A stretch of DNA of 64,000 nucleotides, from contig NZ_VITA01000004.1 in assembly GCF_007827695.1 (NCBI RefSeq), positions 62,001-126,000 of the forward strand. Reading direction: 5' to 3'. Below the pieces are notes generated by a model. It worked only from the letters and a program-made list of their open reading frames with translations, ran no database searches and was not told where the DNA came from. A program made the position numbers and the translations under genes. This DNA is from Sinorhizobium medicae. GTDB taxonomy: Bacteria; Pseudomonadota; Alphaproteobacteria; Rhizobiales; Rhizobiaceae. Positions 16,830 through 25,530 of this stretch are shown piece by piece. Positions within the stretch are counted from its first letter, which is position 1; each line of letters opens with the position of its first letter.

Positions 16830-18485
16830 ATGATTCGAATACTGTTCTTCGTCCTGCTCGTCCTTTGCCTTGCTCTCGGCTTTGCCTGGCTCGCGGATCG
16901 CCCGGGGGAACTGTCGCTAATCTGGCAGGGTCAGCTGATCGAGATGAGCCTGCTGCGCGCCGCCTCGCTCCTGATTTCGGTTTTCGCCGCCGTTCTGATC
17001 GCCGTCTGGCTGCTCCGCACGATCTGGTCGTCTCCCCATACGGTCACGCGCTATTTTCGCGCCCGCAAGCGCGACCGTGGCTATCAGGCGCTGTCGACCG
17101 GCCTGATCGCAGCCGGCGCCGGTGATGCCAATCTCGCACGCAAGATGACCGCGCGCACGCGTAGCCTGATCAGCTCCGACCAGGAGCCGCTGATCCATCT
17201 CCTGGAAGCGCAGACCTCGCTGATCGAAGGCAAATACGACGACGCGCGCAAGAAATTCGAGTTGATGGCGGATGATCCTGAGACGCGCGAGCTCGGCCTG
17301 CGCGGTCTTTACCTCGAAGCCAAGCGGCTCGGCGCAAATGAAGCCGCGCGCCACTATGCCGAGCGTGCCGCCGAAAAGGCGCCGCACTTGCCGTGGGCGA
17401 CGCTCGCAACGCTCGACCATCGCAGCCAGGCGCGTCAGTGGGACGAGGCTATCCGGCTGCTCGATCAGAGCCGCGCCGCCAATGTGCTGGAAAGGAAGGA
17501 GGCGGATCGCAAGAAGGCCGTTCTCCTGACAGCGCGGGCGATGGAACAACTGGAGGCCGACCCGAAATCCGCACGTGACGACGCAAGGGCGGCGCTGAAG
17601 CTCGACGACAGTCTCGTGCCGGCGGCGCTGGTTGCCGCCAAGGCGCTGTTTCGCGAGGACAATCTGCGCAAAGGCGCCTCGATCCTCGAAAAAATGTGGA
17701 AGTTGGATCCCCATCCGGAGATCGCGCGTCTTTACGTGCGGGCGCGCGGCGGCGATTCCGCCCTCGATCGCCTGAAGCGCGCAAAAAGACTTGAAACGCT
17801 TCGCGGTAACAATGCTGTTTCATTGGCCACTGTCGCCGAGGCGGCGCTCGAAGCGCGCGAACTCGCGCTTGCGCGGACGAAGGCAGAGGCCGCCGCCCGG
17901 ATCGACCCAAGGGAAAGCATCTTTCTGCTGCTCGCGGATATAGAAGAAGCCGACACCGGGGACGAGGGCCGCATCCGTTACTGGATGTCGCAGGCGCTCA
18001 GGAGCCCGCGCGATCCAGCCTGGACCGCTGACGGTGTCACATCGCCGAGCTGGCTGCCGGTCTCGCCGGTCACCGGTCGCCTCGACGCGTTCGAGTGGAA
18101 AGCTCCACCGGCGCGGCTACCGGCCGCAACCGAAGAAGGGTATCTGAACCCGGACGCGGCAATTCGCAGCCTCCCGCCCGTCGCAACCGTGCCTCGCCCG
18201 GCCACTGAACCCGAGACTGAAAGCGCCGTCGATGCCGCCCCGCCGGCAGAGCGCGTTGAGGCCGAGCCCGAGAAAGCCATCACCGTTCCCGACCCGAACG
18301 AAACGGTCGCCCCTCCAGCCGGGGATCCGAACCGGAAAGAACCGGTCCCGGCGGTCGCCTCGCCCGCCAAAGGCAAGGATTCCGAGGAGGCGCCGGATCC
18401 CTTTTTCGGCCGACCTCCGGACGATCCGGGCGTACGCGAGCCGGCGTCGACGGAACAGAACACCGGCAACTTCCGTCTTTTCTGA
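16830..18485 (+). CDS. hemY: HemY-family TPR membrane protein
   Basis: 551-residue member of the HemY (HemY_N plus TPR) family, distinct from the protoporphyrinogen oxidase also named HemY in Bacillus. Two N-terminal transmembrane helices (ILFFVLLVLCLALGFAWLAD and LLISVFAAVLIAVWLLRTIW) are followed by tetratricopeptide-like helices up to about residue 400. A Pro/Glu-rich tail (about 440-545) ends in NFRLF. The family is implicated in late haem synthesis or assembly, but the biochemical role is unsettled. The position after hemC, hemD and mitofilin is the typical alphaproteobacterial order. Confidence 0.9.
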   Translation: MIRILFFVLLVLCLALGFAWLADRPGELSLIWQGQLIEMSLLRAASLLISVFAAVLIAVWLLRTIWSSPHTVTRYFRARKRDRGYQALSTGLIAAGAGDANLARKMTARTRSLISSDQEPLIHLLEAQTSLIEGKYDDARKKFELMADDPETRELGLRGLYLEAKRLGANEAARHYAERAAEKAPHLPWATLATLDHRSQARQWDEAIRLLDQSRAANVLERKEADRKKAVLLTARAMEQLEADPKSARDDARAALKLDDSLVPAALVAAKALFREDNLRKGASILEKMWKLDPHPEIARLYVRARGGDSALDRLKRAKRLETLRGNNAVSLATVAEAALEARELALARTKAEAAARIDPRESIFLLLADIEEADTGDEGRIRYWMSQALRSPRDPAWTADGVTSPSWLPVSPVTGRLDAFEWKAPPARLPAATEEGYLNPDAAIRSLPPVATVPRPATEPETESAVDAAPPAERVEAEPEKAITVPDPNETVAPPAGDPNRKEPVPAVASPAKGKDSEEAPDPFFGRPPDDPGVREPASTEQNTGNFRLF

Positions 18486-18510
18486 ACCCGATATCAACAG
18501 GCGATAGTGC

Positions 18511-18990
18511 ATGTTCGAACGTTTTCGCGCATTTCTGGAAGGCATGACGGGCTCGGCTCAGATTGAAGCGGGCGATCCAAGGGTGGCCGTGATCGGTCTC
18601 TGCTTCCAGGTCATGGAAGCGGATGGTGCGGTCCGCAGTTCTGAGCGCCGCAAGATGCGCGCGCTCATCAAGGATCACTACAGGCTCGACGATGCCGTGC
18701 TCAATGCATTGATCGAGGCCGGCGAGAACGCCGAAAGCGAGGCGATCGACTTTTATCGGTTCACCTCCGACATAAAGCGGCACCTGTCCGAAGAGCAGCG
18801 TATCGAGCTCGTCGGAATGCTGTGGGAGATCGTTTACGCGGACGGCTCGCGCAGCGAAATGGAAGACCATGCGATCTGGCGGATTGCCGACCTCCTCGGC
18901 GTCTCCGGTCGTGACCGGGTCTTGAAACGGCAAGAAGCAGCAGCCAAGATCGACATGGTGGAGGAGAACGAGGCGCAACAGGGAAGTTGA
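18511..18990 (+). CDS. TerB-family tellurite-resistance-like protein
   Basis: 159-residue all-helical protein of the TerB/DjlA-N-type family. The family's acidic metal-binding loops appear twice: VMEADGAVRSSERRKMRALI near residues 35-54 and VYADGSRSEMEDHAIWRIAD near 108-127. The family is linked to tellurite resistance and stress, but lone members like this are of unknown function. The stop overlaps the upstream sequence of the glutamine amidotransferase gene, so the two are probably one transcript with hemY 25 bases before. Confidence 0.85.
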   Translation: MFERFRAFLEGMTGSAQIEAGDPRVAVIGLCFQVMEADGAVRSSERRKMRALIKDHYRLDDAVLNALIEAGENAESEAIDFYRFTSDIKRHLSEEQRIELVGMLWEIVYADGSRSEMEDHAIWRIADLLGVSGRDRVLKRQEAAAKIDMVEENEAQQGS

Positions 18991-18992
18991 CG

Positions 18993-19739
18993 ATGCCGCA
19001 AGGGGCCAGTGACGCCAAGAGACCCATCCTCATCATCCTCCATCAGGAGCGCTCGAGTGCCGGTCGTGTCGGCCATATTCTCGAGAAAATGGGCTTCTCA
19101 CTCGATATCCGCCGTCCGGCGCTCGGCGACGATCTGCCTCCGACGCTGGAAGGCCATATGGGCACGATCATCTTCGGCGGACCGATGAGCGCCAATGATG
19201 AGGAAGAGTTCGTTCGGCGTGAAATCGACTGGCTGTCCGTGCCGCTCCTCGAAAACAAGCCCTATCTCGGCATCTGCCTCGGGGCTCAGATGCTGGCCCG
19301 CAACCTCGGCGGCAAGGTCGAACCTCATCACGAGGGCATGACCGAAATCGGCTGGTACCCGCTAAGAGCCACGGAGGCGGGCAGCGCGCTGATGGACTGG
19401 CCGGCAATGGTCTATCACTTCCATCGCGAAGGATTCGACCTGCCGAAGGGCGCCGAACTTCTGGCGACCGGAGACACCTATCCCAACCAGGCCTTCCGCT
19501 ACGGCGAAAACGCCTGGGGTATTCAGTTTCACGGTGAGCTGACGCGGGCGATGATGCATCGCTGGGTCGTTCACGGCGCACACCGTTTCGTGCTCCCGGG
19601 GGCACAGCTGGGCAAGGCGCATCTGGAGGGCCGGATGCTGCACGACCATCCGCTGCGGACATGGATGGAGAACCTCCTGGAGCTGATTTTCCTGAAGAAT
19701 GGAGGCGGTCGGATAAACCGGACCGGCTTGCAGTCGTGA
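18993..19739 (+). CDS. glutamine amidotransferase (class I, GMP-synthase-like)
   Basis: 248-residue class I GATase-like protein. The nucleophile elbow GICLGAQMLARNLGG holds the catalytic Cys near residue 92. The catalytic His is in WGIQFHGELT near residue 172, with the Glu two residues on. No synthetase domain is attached, so it resembles stand-alone amidotransferase-like hydrolases such as those acting on gamma-glutamyl compounds, and the substrate is unknown. A TTG two codons earlier is in frame. I prefer the ATG at 18993, just after the TerB stop. Confidence 0.88.
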   Translation: MPQGASDAKRPILIILHQERSSAGRVGHILEKMGFSLDIRRPALGDDLPPTLEGHMGTIIFGGPMSANDEEEFVRREIDWLSVPLLENKPYLGICLGAQMLARNLGGKVEPHHEGMTEIGWYPLRATEAGSALMDWPAMVYHFHREGFDLPKGAELLATGDTYPNQAFRYGENAWGIQFHGELTRAMMHRWVVHGAHRFVLPGAQLGKAHLEGRMLHDHPLRTWMENLLELIFLKNGGGRINRTGLQS

Positions 19740-19897
19740 ATTACGGGGCCCCTCCCCGGGTTTGACTTGATGACCAACCACTCCTGTCACGCTGCGTCGA
19801 CTGGCCCCTCACCCGGCTGCCGCCACCTTCCCTCGCTTGCGGGGTGAAGGGAATATGCCGCCGCCGTATCGCTCAAGCCACCCGTGGATATCGAAGC

Positions 19898-21145
19898 TCA
19901 TCCGCCCCGCTGCGCCTCCGGCACATCCAGCGTGTCGATCCGGCGCAATTGCGGAAAGCCCGCCGCCCAGAGAAGTGCCACCAACAACGTCCCCAGACCA
20001 CCGAAGACGACGGCGAAGATTGCGCCGAAACCGGATGCCATCATGCCGGCGCGGAATTCGCCGAGTTCGTTGGACGCGCCGACAAACACCATGTTGACGG
20101 CGTTCACCCGGCCGCGCAGCTCGTCCGGCGTCCAGAGCGTGATCAGAATTTCGCGCACATAGACCGAAATCATGTCGGAAGCGCCCATGACGATGAGCGC
20201 GACAATCGAGATCCACGGCGTCGCCGACAGACCGAAAACGACCGTTGCGGTGCCGAAGAGAGCAACGCCGACAAACATGTAGAGGCCGGCTCGATTTCGG
20301 ATCGGATGAGCGGCAAGCCAAACCGCCATGGCGACAGCACCGATGCCGGGGGCTGCCCGCAGCAGCCCGAGACCCCATGGCCCGAGCGTCAGGACATCGC
20401 GCGCAAAGACCGGCATGAGCGCGACCGCGCCCCCGAGCAGCACGGCGAAGAGATCGAGCGAGATCGCCCCGAGCACGATCTTCTCGGCCTTTATGTAGCG
20501 GAATCCTGCGGTGATCGTCTTCCAGGTCTCGGCCGAAGGCGGCGTCCGCTGTTCCGGCTTCGGCACGGCGAAGACCATCAGGGCGCCCGCAGCGAAGAAA
20601 CCGAGACTGACCGCATAGGGTACGGTCGGACCCAGACCGTAGAGCAGTCCTCCCGCCACCGGACCGACAATCATTGCCGTCTGCCACGAGGTCGAGTTCC
20701 AGGCGATGGCATTGGACAGGTCTTCCGCGGGCACCAGATTGGGCGCCAGAGACTGGGATGCGGGGCCCAGAAAAGCGCGCTCTATGCCGAACACGACAAG
20801 GATCGCGTAGACCGGCCAGGGCGAAAACAGTCCCGTCACCGTCAACAGGAGGAGTGCAGCGCCGCAGAGCGTGCTGACCAGCATGCAGATGCCCATGATC
20901 GCACGGCGGTTGTAACGGTCCGCCACGCTGCCCGTCACGAGAATGAGGAAGAGCGAGGGCAGGAACTGGAAAAGGCCGATGAGGCCGAGCGACAATGGAT
21001 CGCGCGTAAGATCGTATATCTGCCAGCCGACGGCCACCGACATGATCTGGACGGCGAAGTAGGCAAGCAGTCGTGAGAAGAAATAGCGCCGGTAGCCGAC
21101 ATGCCTGAAGGCAGCGAAACGGTGCGCGGCATGAACGGCCGACAT
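19898..21145 (-). CDS. MFS transporter (EntS/MFS_3-like)
   Basis: 415-residue major facilitator with about 12 predicted transmembrane helices. The N-terminal segment FRHVGYRRYFFSRLLAYFAV and the loop VADRYNRRAIM match the MFS_3 group that includes the enterobactin exporter EntS. The ATG at 21143-21145 is chosen because AGGAG lies nine bases upstream. The frame is open 26 codons further but without a ribosome site. It is monocistronic and the substrate is unknown, although export of a siderophore, drug or metabolite is typical of the group. Confidence 0.88.
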   Translation of the reverse strand: MSAVHAAHRFAAFRHVGYRRYFFSRLLAYFAVQIMSVAVGWQIYDLTRDPLSLGLIGLFQFLPSLFLILVTGSVADRYNRRAIMGICMLVSTLCGAALLLLTVTGLFSPWPVYAILVVFGIERAFLGPASQSLAPNLVPAEDLSNAIAWNSTSWQTAMIVGPVAGGLLYGLGPTVPYAVSLGFFAAGALMVFAVPKPEQRTPPSAETWKTITAGFRYIKAEKIVLGAISLDLFAVLLGGAVALMPVFARDVLTLGPWGLGLLRAAPGIGAVAMAVWLAAHPIRNRAGLYMFVGVALFGTATVVFGLSATPWISIVALIVMGASDMISVYVREILITLWTPDELRGRVNAVNMVFVGASNELGEFRAGMMASGFGAIFAVVFGGLGTLLVALLWAAGFPQLRRIDTLDVPEAQRGG

Positions 21146-21378
21146 GCTGGAATGCTCCTGCTGCGTGCTCCTGATATCATTTAAATTCGACGACGGGAGC
21201 ATGCAGACTTGAAGATCCCGCATCGGTGATTCGCATCGGAACCGATACGGATCGTTGCGGGAAGGGGAAGAAAGACGCGCTCCGCGCCATTAAACATGAT
21301 CGCGCGAGGCGGGCCGGCGTACTTGCCCGTTTAGTTCCTAATGTCTACATGTCTGTCAACAACGAATTGGAGACTGGC

Positions 21379-21672
21379 ATGCTCGCTGTTATCGGCACCT
21401 TGAATTTCATCATCAACATTGCGTGGTTTCTGATCATCGCCTCGGCCATCTTCTCCTGGCTCTATGCGTTCAACGTGATCAACGTGAACAATCAGGCGAT
21501 CAACATGATCGGCCGCTCGCTCTATCAGTTGACCGAACCGCTTTACCGGCCGATCCGGCGCGTGCTGCCCGATATGGGCGGCGTGGACCTCTCGCCGCTG
21601 GTGGTGCTGGTGATCCTCTATTTCATCCAGCTCTTCCTCAACACCACCATCGCTCCGGCGCTGCTGAGCTAA
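21379..21672 (+). CDS. YggT family membrane protein
   Basis: 97-residue YggT protein with two transmembrane helices (NFIINIAWFLIIASAIFSWL and LVVLVILYFIQLFLNTTIAP) and the conserved central RSLYQLTEPLYRPIRRVLP. YggT proteins are linked to osmotic or cation stress and, in some bacteria, to cell division. No enzymatic role is known. The frame is open to 21226, but the ATG at 21379 behind GGAG gives the normal size. The 233 bases between this start and the MFS gene hold no other gene. Confidence 0.9.
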   Translation: MLAVIGTLNFIINIAWFLIIASAIFSWLYAFNVINVNNQAINMIGRSLYQLTEPLYRPIRRVLPDMGGVDLSPLVVLVILYFIQLFLNTTIAPALLS

Positions 21673-21673
21673 A

Positions 21674-21720
21674 GCCATTCTAGGAAACTGCGCAGGGGTT
21701 TTCCGTCCGGAGTTGCAGCT
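21674..21720 (+). repeat. intergenic repeat (ATTCCAGGAAA..TTTTCCGTCCGGA family)
   Basis: CCATTCTAGGAAACTGCGCAG and GGGTTTTCCGTCCGGAG, just after the YggT stop, match the better preserved copies at 33171 and 35005. The two arms are partly complementary (TCTAGGAAA/TTTTCCGTCCGGA). Confidence 0.6.
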
Positions 21721-21760
21721 AGAAAACGCTGGAGCGATGTCGCGGCTGGTGAAACCCAAC

Positions 21761-21794
21761 AAAAAAACCCTCCGGATCGCGGCCGATCCGGAGG
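21761..21794 (-). terminator. intrinsic terminator of ppa
   Basis: On the minus strand an 11-bp perfect stem (CCTCCGGATCG pairing with CGATCCGGAGG, 21769-21779 and 21784-21794, four-base loop) is followed by seven T residues (A run at 21761-21767). It is a strong rho-independent terminator 42 bases after the ppa stop. Confidence 0.92.
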
Positions 21795-21836
21795 ATTATG
21801 AAGGTTCTTCCCTGTCTCAGCGAAACAGGACCGTTC

Positions 21837-22370
21837 TTATTTCTTCGTCTTGGCGCGCTCGACCGCTTCACTGATCAGCTGCTTGGCCATGGCCGCATCC
21901 TTCCAGCCGAAGATCTTCACCCACTTGCCGGGCTCCAGATCCTTGTAGTGCTCGAAAAAGTGCTCGATCTGCTTGAGCGTGATTTCCGGCAGGTCGGTAT
22001 AGCTGTGCACCTTGTCGTATCGCTTGGTGAGGTGGGCGGAGGGCACCGCGATGATCTTCTCGTCCTGGCCGGAATTGTCTTCCATCATCATTACGCCGAT
22101 AGGACGGACATTGATGACACAGCCCGGGACGAGCGGACGGGTATTGCAGATCAGCACGTCGATCGGATCGCCGTCATCGGAAAGGGTGTGCGGCACGAAG
22201 CCGTAATTGCCGGGATAGGTCATCGGCGTATAGAGGAAGCGATCGACCACAAGGGTGCCAGCCTCCTTGTCCATCTCATATTTGATCGGATGCCCGCCGA
22301 CCGGGACTTCCACGATCACGTTGACATCTTCCGGTGGATTCTTTCCGATGGAAATCGCGTCGATCCGCAT
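21837..22370 (-). CDS. ppa: inorganic pyrophosphatase
   Basis: 177-residue soluble family I pyrophosphatase hydrolysing PPi released by biosynthesis. It shows [21 protein letters not shown], the family signature DGDPIDVLI with metal-binding Asp residues near 65-70, and the C-terminal [16 protein letters not shown]. The ATG at 22368-22370 is preceded by an ideal GGAGGTGCTC. The frame is open upstream but only this start gives the family's normal N-terminus (MRIDAISIG). Confidence 0.96.
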   Translation of the reverse strand: MRIDAISIGKNPPEDVNVIVEVPVGGHPIKYEMDKEAGTLVVDRFLYTPMTYPGNYGFVPHTLSDDGDPIDVLICNTRPLVPGCVINVRPIGVMMMEDNSGQDEKIIAVPSAHLTKRYDKVHSYTDLPEITLKQIEHFFEHYKDLEPGKWVKIFGWKDAAMAKQLISEAVERAKTKK

Positions 22371-22848
22371 GAGCACCTCCAAGATCGTTTCTAAGTCGCC
22401 CCGTCGGATAAAGGGAAACATGCCGCGATGCAACATGACTTTGGTTCCGGACGGGCGGATTTGCTGTAGGCAGGCCGCACGGCCAAAAAGGGGCGGAGCC
22501 GATATTTTATTCCGGGAGCAGAAGATGCGCCCGAAACTTCGCTATTTCGTTTCCGCATGCTGATTTCGGCGCCTGCACTCGCAATGACAGCGTTCACACC
22601 GACGCCACCGGGACGGATGCGTCATCGGCTATGTCGACGCGCTCGCCGATGCCGAGGCGAACCTTTTGGCGGCCGAGTAGCGGATGAAAGGGCGACGGGC
22701 TTCCGCTACGGTACGGATCGGGCAAGCTATCACGGAAAACGGGGCGAGGAGGCGGACGAACCCACCCACTTTCGCCCGAAATGACGCGGCCTGGATCAGA
22801 TGATTTGAGGTCGCGTCGCCCCGGCATCATCCGGGCAATGGCGGCCGG
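22371..22848. other. 478-base spacer between ppa and a GNAT gene, no supported gene
   Basis: The left part must hold the ppa promoter. On the plus strand around 22615-22679 a short frame reads CVIGYVDALADAEANLLAAE and then stops, which looks protein-like and might be the tail of a decayed gene, but no start or family is recognisable. I see no RNA gene or clear repeat. Confidence 0.4.
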
Positions 22849-23355
22849 TCAATTCCAGACGAAGCCGACTTTCTTCAGATGTTTCTCGCCGAAATCTTCC
22901 ATTCCTTCGGCCACGTCGCGGCCGCCGGCCGACAGGAAGAAATTGTAGGCGTGCTCACTTTCTTCGAGGCACCAGACGACGAGACCATCGCAGCCGAGCG
23001 ACTTCAACAGGCTCTTGGCTTCGCCGAAGAGAACGCGCCCGAGACCGATCCCCTGAAACTCCGGCCTGAGATAGATCTCGTATATCTCGCCTTCCTGGGG
23101 CATTGCCCGCGCCCGGCTCAGTCCCAACGTCGCATAGCCGGCTATCGTCCCGGCGACGTCGACGACGAGAAGTGTCGCCGGCCCGCGCGTGGCCTTGCGC
23201 CACCATGTCTCGTTGCGGCGGTTGACCATCCGGACGAGCGGGCGGTGCGGAATGATGCCGCCATAAGCCTGCAGCCATGCAACACGATGCACCTCGGCAA
23301 TCGCCGCCGCTTCATGCGGCTCTCCGGGCCGAACCTCGATCGAAACAGTCTTCAT
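22849..23355 (-). CDS. GNAT-family N-acetyltransferase
   Basis: 168-residue acetyltransferase (Acetyltransf_1). Beta-strand 4 and motif A are visible as GEIYEIYLRPEFQGIGLGRVLF, with the Q-x-x-G-x-G/A acetyl-CoA pyrophosphate loop. The C-terminal part has LVVWCLEESEHAYNFFLSAGG. The acceptor substrate is unknown. A GTG seven codons upstream is in frame (23376). I use the ATG at 23353-23355 as the more usual codon. Confidence 0.87.
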   Translation of the reverse strand: MKTVSIEVRPGEPHEAAAIAEVHRVAWLQAYGGIIPHRPLVRMVNRRNETWWRKATRGPATLLVVDVAGTIAGYATLGLSRARAMPQEGEIYEIYLRPEFQGIGLGRVLFGEAKSLLKSLGCDGLVVWCLEESEHAYNFFLSAGGRDVAEGMEDFGEKHLKKVGFVWN

Positions 23356-23506
23356 GACTTGCGACTCTAAACACACGATACAGCGAACCGGAATCCCGCC
23401 GTGCTGCCGCGTGGCGTTAACCCACAGGCAAGTTTAACGACATCCGATCCAAGGTTAACGCCTTTTTAACTTTATCCGCAAGCCGCCCGCGAAAGGCACA
23501 CACAGC

Positions 23507-23531
23507 AAAAACCCCGGATCGCTCCGGGGTT
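23507..23531 (-). terminator. intrinsic terminator of typA
   Basis: On the minus strand the stem AACCCCGGA/TCCGGGGTT (23510-23518 and 23523-23531) with a four-base loop ends in a T run (AAAAA at 23507-23511 on the plus strand). It lies about 40 bases after the typA stop. Confidence 0.88.
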
Positions 23532-23568
23532 CTGTAGATCGACGAAATCAGAAGGTTGGACTTGCCCC

Positions 23569-25395
23569 TCAGGCGGCGCCCGCGGTGCGGGTCTTCTCGA
23601 AGCGCTTGCGCTCGTTGGGATCGAGGTACATCTTGCGAAGCCGGATCGATTTCGGCGTCACTTCGACCAGTTCGTCGTCCTGGATCCATGACAGCGCCCG
23701 GTCGAGCGTCATACGGATCGGAGGCGTCAGCTTTACCGCTTCATCCTTGCCGGAGGCGCGCATGTTGGTGAGCTTCTTGCCCTTCAGCACGTTCACTTCC
23801 AGATCGTTGTCGCGCGTGTGGATGCCGATGATCATACCGGCATAGACCTTTTCGCCGGCGTCGATGATCATCGGGCCGCGATCTTCCAGATTGAACATCG
23901 CATAGGCCACGGATTCACCTGCATCGTTCGAGAGCAGAACACCGTTCACCCGGCCGCCGATCTCACCCTTAAAGGGCTGATAGTCGTGGAACAGGCGGTT
24001 CATGATCGCCGTGCCGCGCGTGTCGGTCAGAAGCTCCGACTGATAGCCGATGAGACCGCGGGTCGGCGCGAAGAAGACGAGCCGGACGCGGTTTCCGCCG
24101 GACGGACGCAGCTCGGCCATTTCGGCCTTGCGCTCCGACATTTTCTGAACGACCACGCCCGAATGCTCTTCGTCGACGTCGATGACGACCTCTTCGATCG
24201 GCTCCAGAAGCTGGCCGTTCTCGTCCTTGTGCATGACCACGCGCGGACGCGAAACGGCGAGTTCGAAGCCTTCGCGGCGCATGGTTTCGATAAGCACGGC
24301 AAGCTGCAGTTCGCCGCGGCCGGAAACGTAGAACGAGTCCTTCTCGGACGATTCCTCGATTTTCAGCGCGACATTGCCTTCCGCTTCCTTGAAGAGGCGG
24401 TCGCGGATGACGCGCGAAGTGACCTTGTCGCCTTCGGTGCCGGCGAGCGGAGAATCGTTGACGAGGAAGGACATGGTGACGGTCGGCGGATCGATCGGCT
24501 GCGCTTTCAGCGGCTCGCTGATCGCCGGGTCACAGAAGGTATCGGCGACGGTGCCCTTGGAAAGGCCGGCAATGGCCACGATGTCGCCCGCATGGGCTTC
24601 CTCGATCGGCTGGCGCTCGATGCCACGGAAAGCGAGGATCTTGGAAATGCGTCCGGATTCGAGCAGCTTGCCGTCCTGCCCAAGAACCTTGACCGGCTGG
24701 TTCGGCTTGATCGAACCGGAATGAATACGCCCGGTGATGATGCGGCCGAGGAAGGGATTGGCTTCGAGAATCGTGCCGATCATCCGGAAAGGGCCCTCGC
24801 CGACGCTCGGCTCCGGAACATGGTCGAGAACGAGATCGAGAAGCGGTGCCAGGCCTTGATCCTGCGGACCTTCCGGCGCGACGTTCATCCAGCCGTTGCG
24901 GCCGGAGCCGTAGAGGATCGGGAAGTCGAGCTGCTCATCGGTCGCATCAAGCGCCGCGAAAAGGTCGAATACCTCGTTGATGACTTCCTCGTGGCGCGCA
25001 TCGGGCCTATCGATCTTGTTGATTGCCACGATCGGGCGAAGACCGACCTTGAGTGCCTTGCCGACGACGAACTTCGTCTGCGGCATGGGGCCCTCGGCGG
25101 CGTCGACCAGAACGATGGCACCGTCCACCATCGATAGGATGCGCTCGACCTCGCCGCCGAAGTCGGCGTGGCCGGGGGTGTCGACGATATTGATGCGCGT
25201 ACCCTTCCATTCCACCGATGTCGCCTTGGCAAGGATGGTGATGCCGCGTTCCTTTTCCAGCTCGTTGGAATCCATCATGCGCTCGGCGACGCGCTGGTTG
25301 TCGCGGAAGGAGCCCGACTGCTTCAGGAGTTCGTCGACGAGCGTGGTTTTCCCATGGTCGACGTGCGCGATGATCGCGATGTTGCGAATGCTCAT
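23569..25395 (-). CDS. typA: translational GTPase TypA/BipA
   Basis: 608-residue ribosome-associated GTPase of the BipA/TypA family, involved in stress-dependent ribosome assembly and translation. The G1 motif is AHVDHGKTT at residues 9-17. ERGITI (switch region), [14 protein letters not shown] (G3) and NKIDRPDA (G4) follow. The C-terminal half carries the TypA-specific region with [22 protein letters not shown] sequence. The ATG at 25393-25395 gives the family's [18 protein letters not shown] start. Confidence 0.96.
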   Translation of the reverse strand: MSIRNIAIIAHVDHGKTTLVDELLKQSGSFRDNQRVAERMMDSNELEKERGITILAKATSVEWKGTRINIVDTPGHADFGGEVERILSMVDGAIVLVDAAEGPMPQTKFVVGKALKVGLRPIVAINKIDRPDARHEEVINEVFDLFAALDATDEQLDFPILYGSGRNGWMNVAPEGPQDQGLAPLLDLVLDHVPEPSVGEGPFRMIGTILEANPFLGRIITGRIHSGSIKPNQPVKVLGQDGKLLESGRISKILAFRGIERQPIEEAHAGDIVAIAGLSKGTVADTFCDPAISEPLKAQPIDPPTVTMSFLVNDSPLAGTEGDKVTSRVIRDRLFKEAEGNVALKIEESSEKDSFYVSGRGELQLAVLIETMRREGFELAVSRPRVVMHKDENGQLLEPIEEVVIDVDEEHSGVVVQKMSERKAEMAELRPSGGNRVRLVFFAPTRGLIGYQSELLTDTRGTAIMNRLFHDYQPFKGEIGGRVNGVLLSNDAGESVAYAMFNLEDRGPMIIDAGEKVYAGMIIGIHTRDNDLEVNVLKGKKLTNMRASGKDEAVKLTPPIRMTLDRALSWIQDDELVEVTPKSIRLRKMYLDPNERKRFEKTRTAGAA

Positions 25396-25530
25396 TTTTT
25401 GTCTCGGAAAGTTCGTGGGCACGCGCAGCAAGGCGGGTACCGCTTTTCAGTTGCCGCGCTCATACAGGTTTTTTCACGAAAGCGAAAGGGGCCGCCGCGC
25501 AGAGCAGGCCTGCGTTTACGCCTGCAATGC

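Noticed and set aside
16830-18485. HemY as the oxygen-dependent protoporphyrinogen oxidase of the same name
   Set aside because: The protein has TPR-like helices and N-terminal membrane helices, not an FAD-binding fold.
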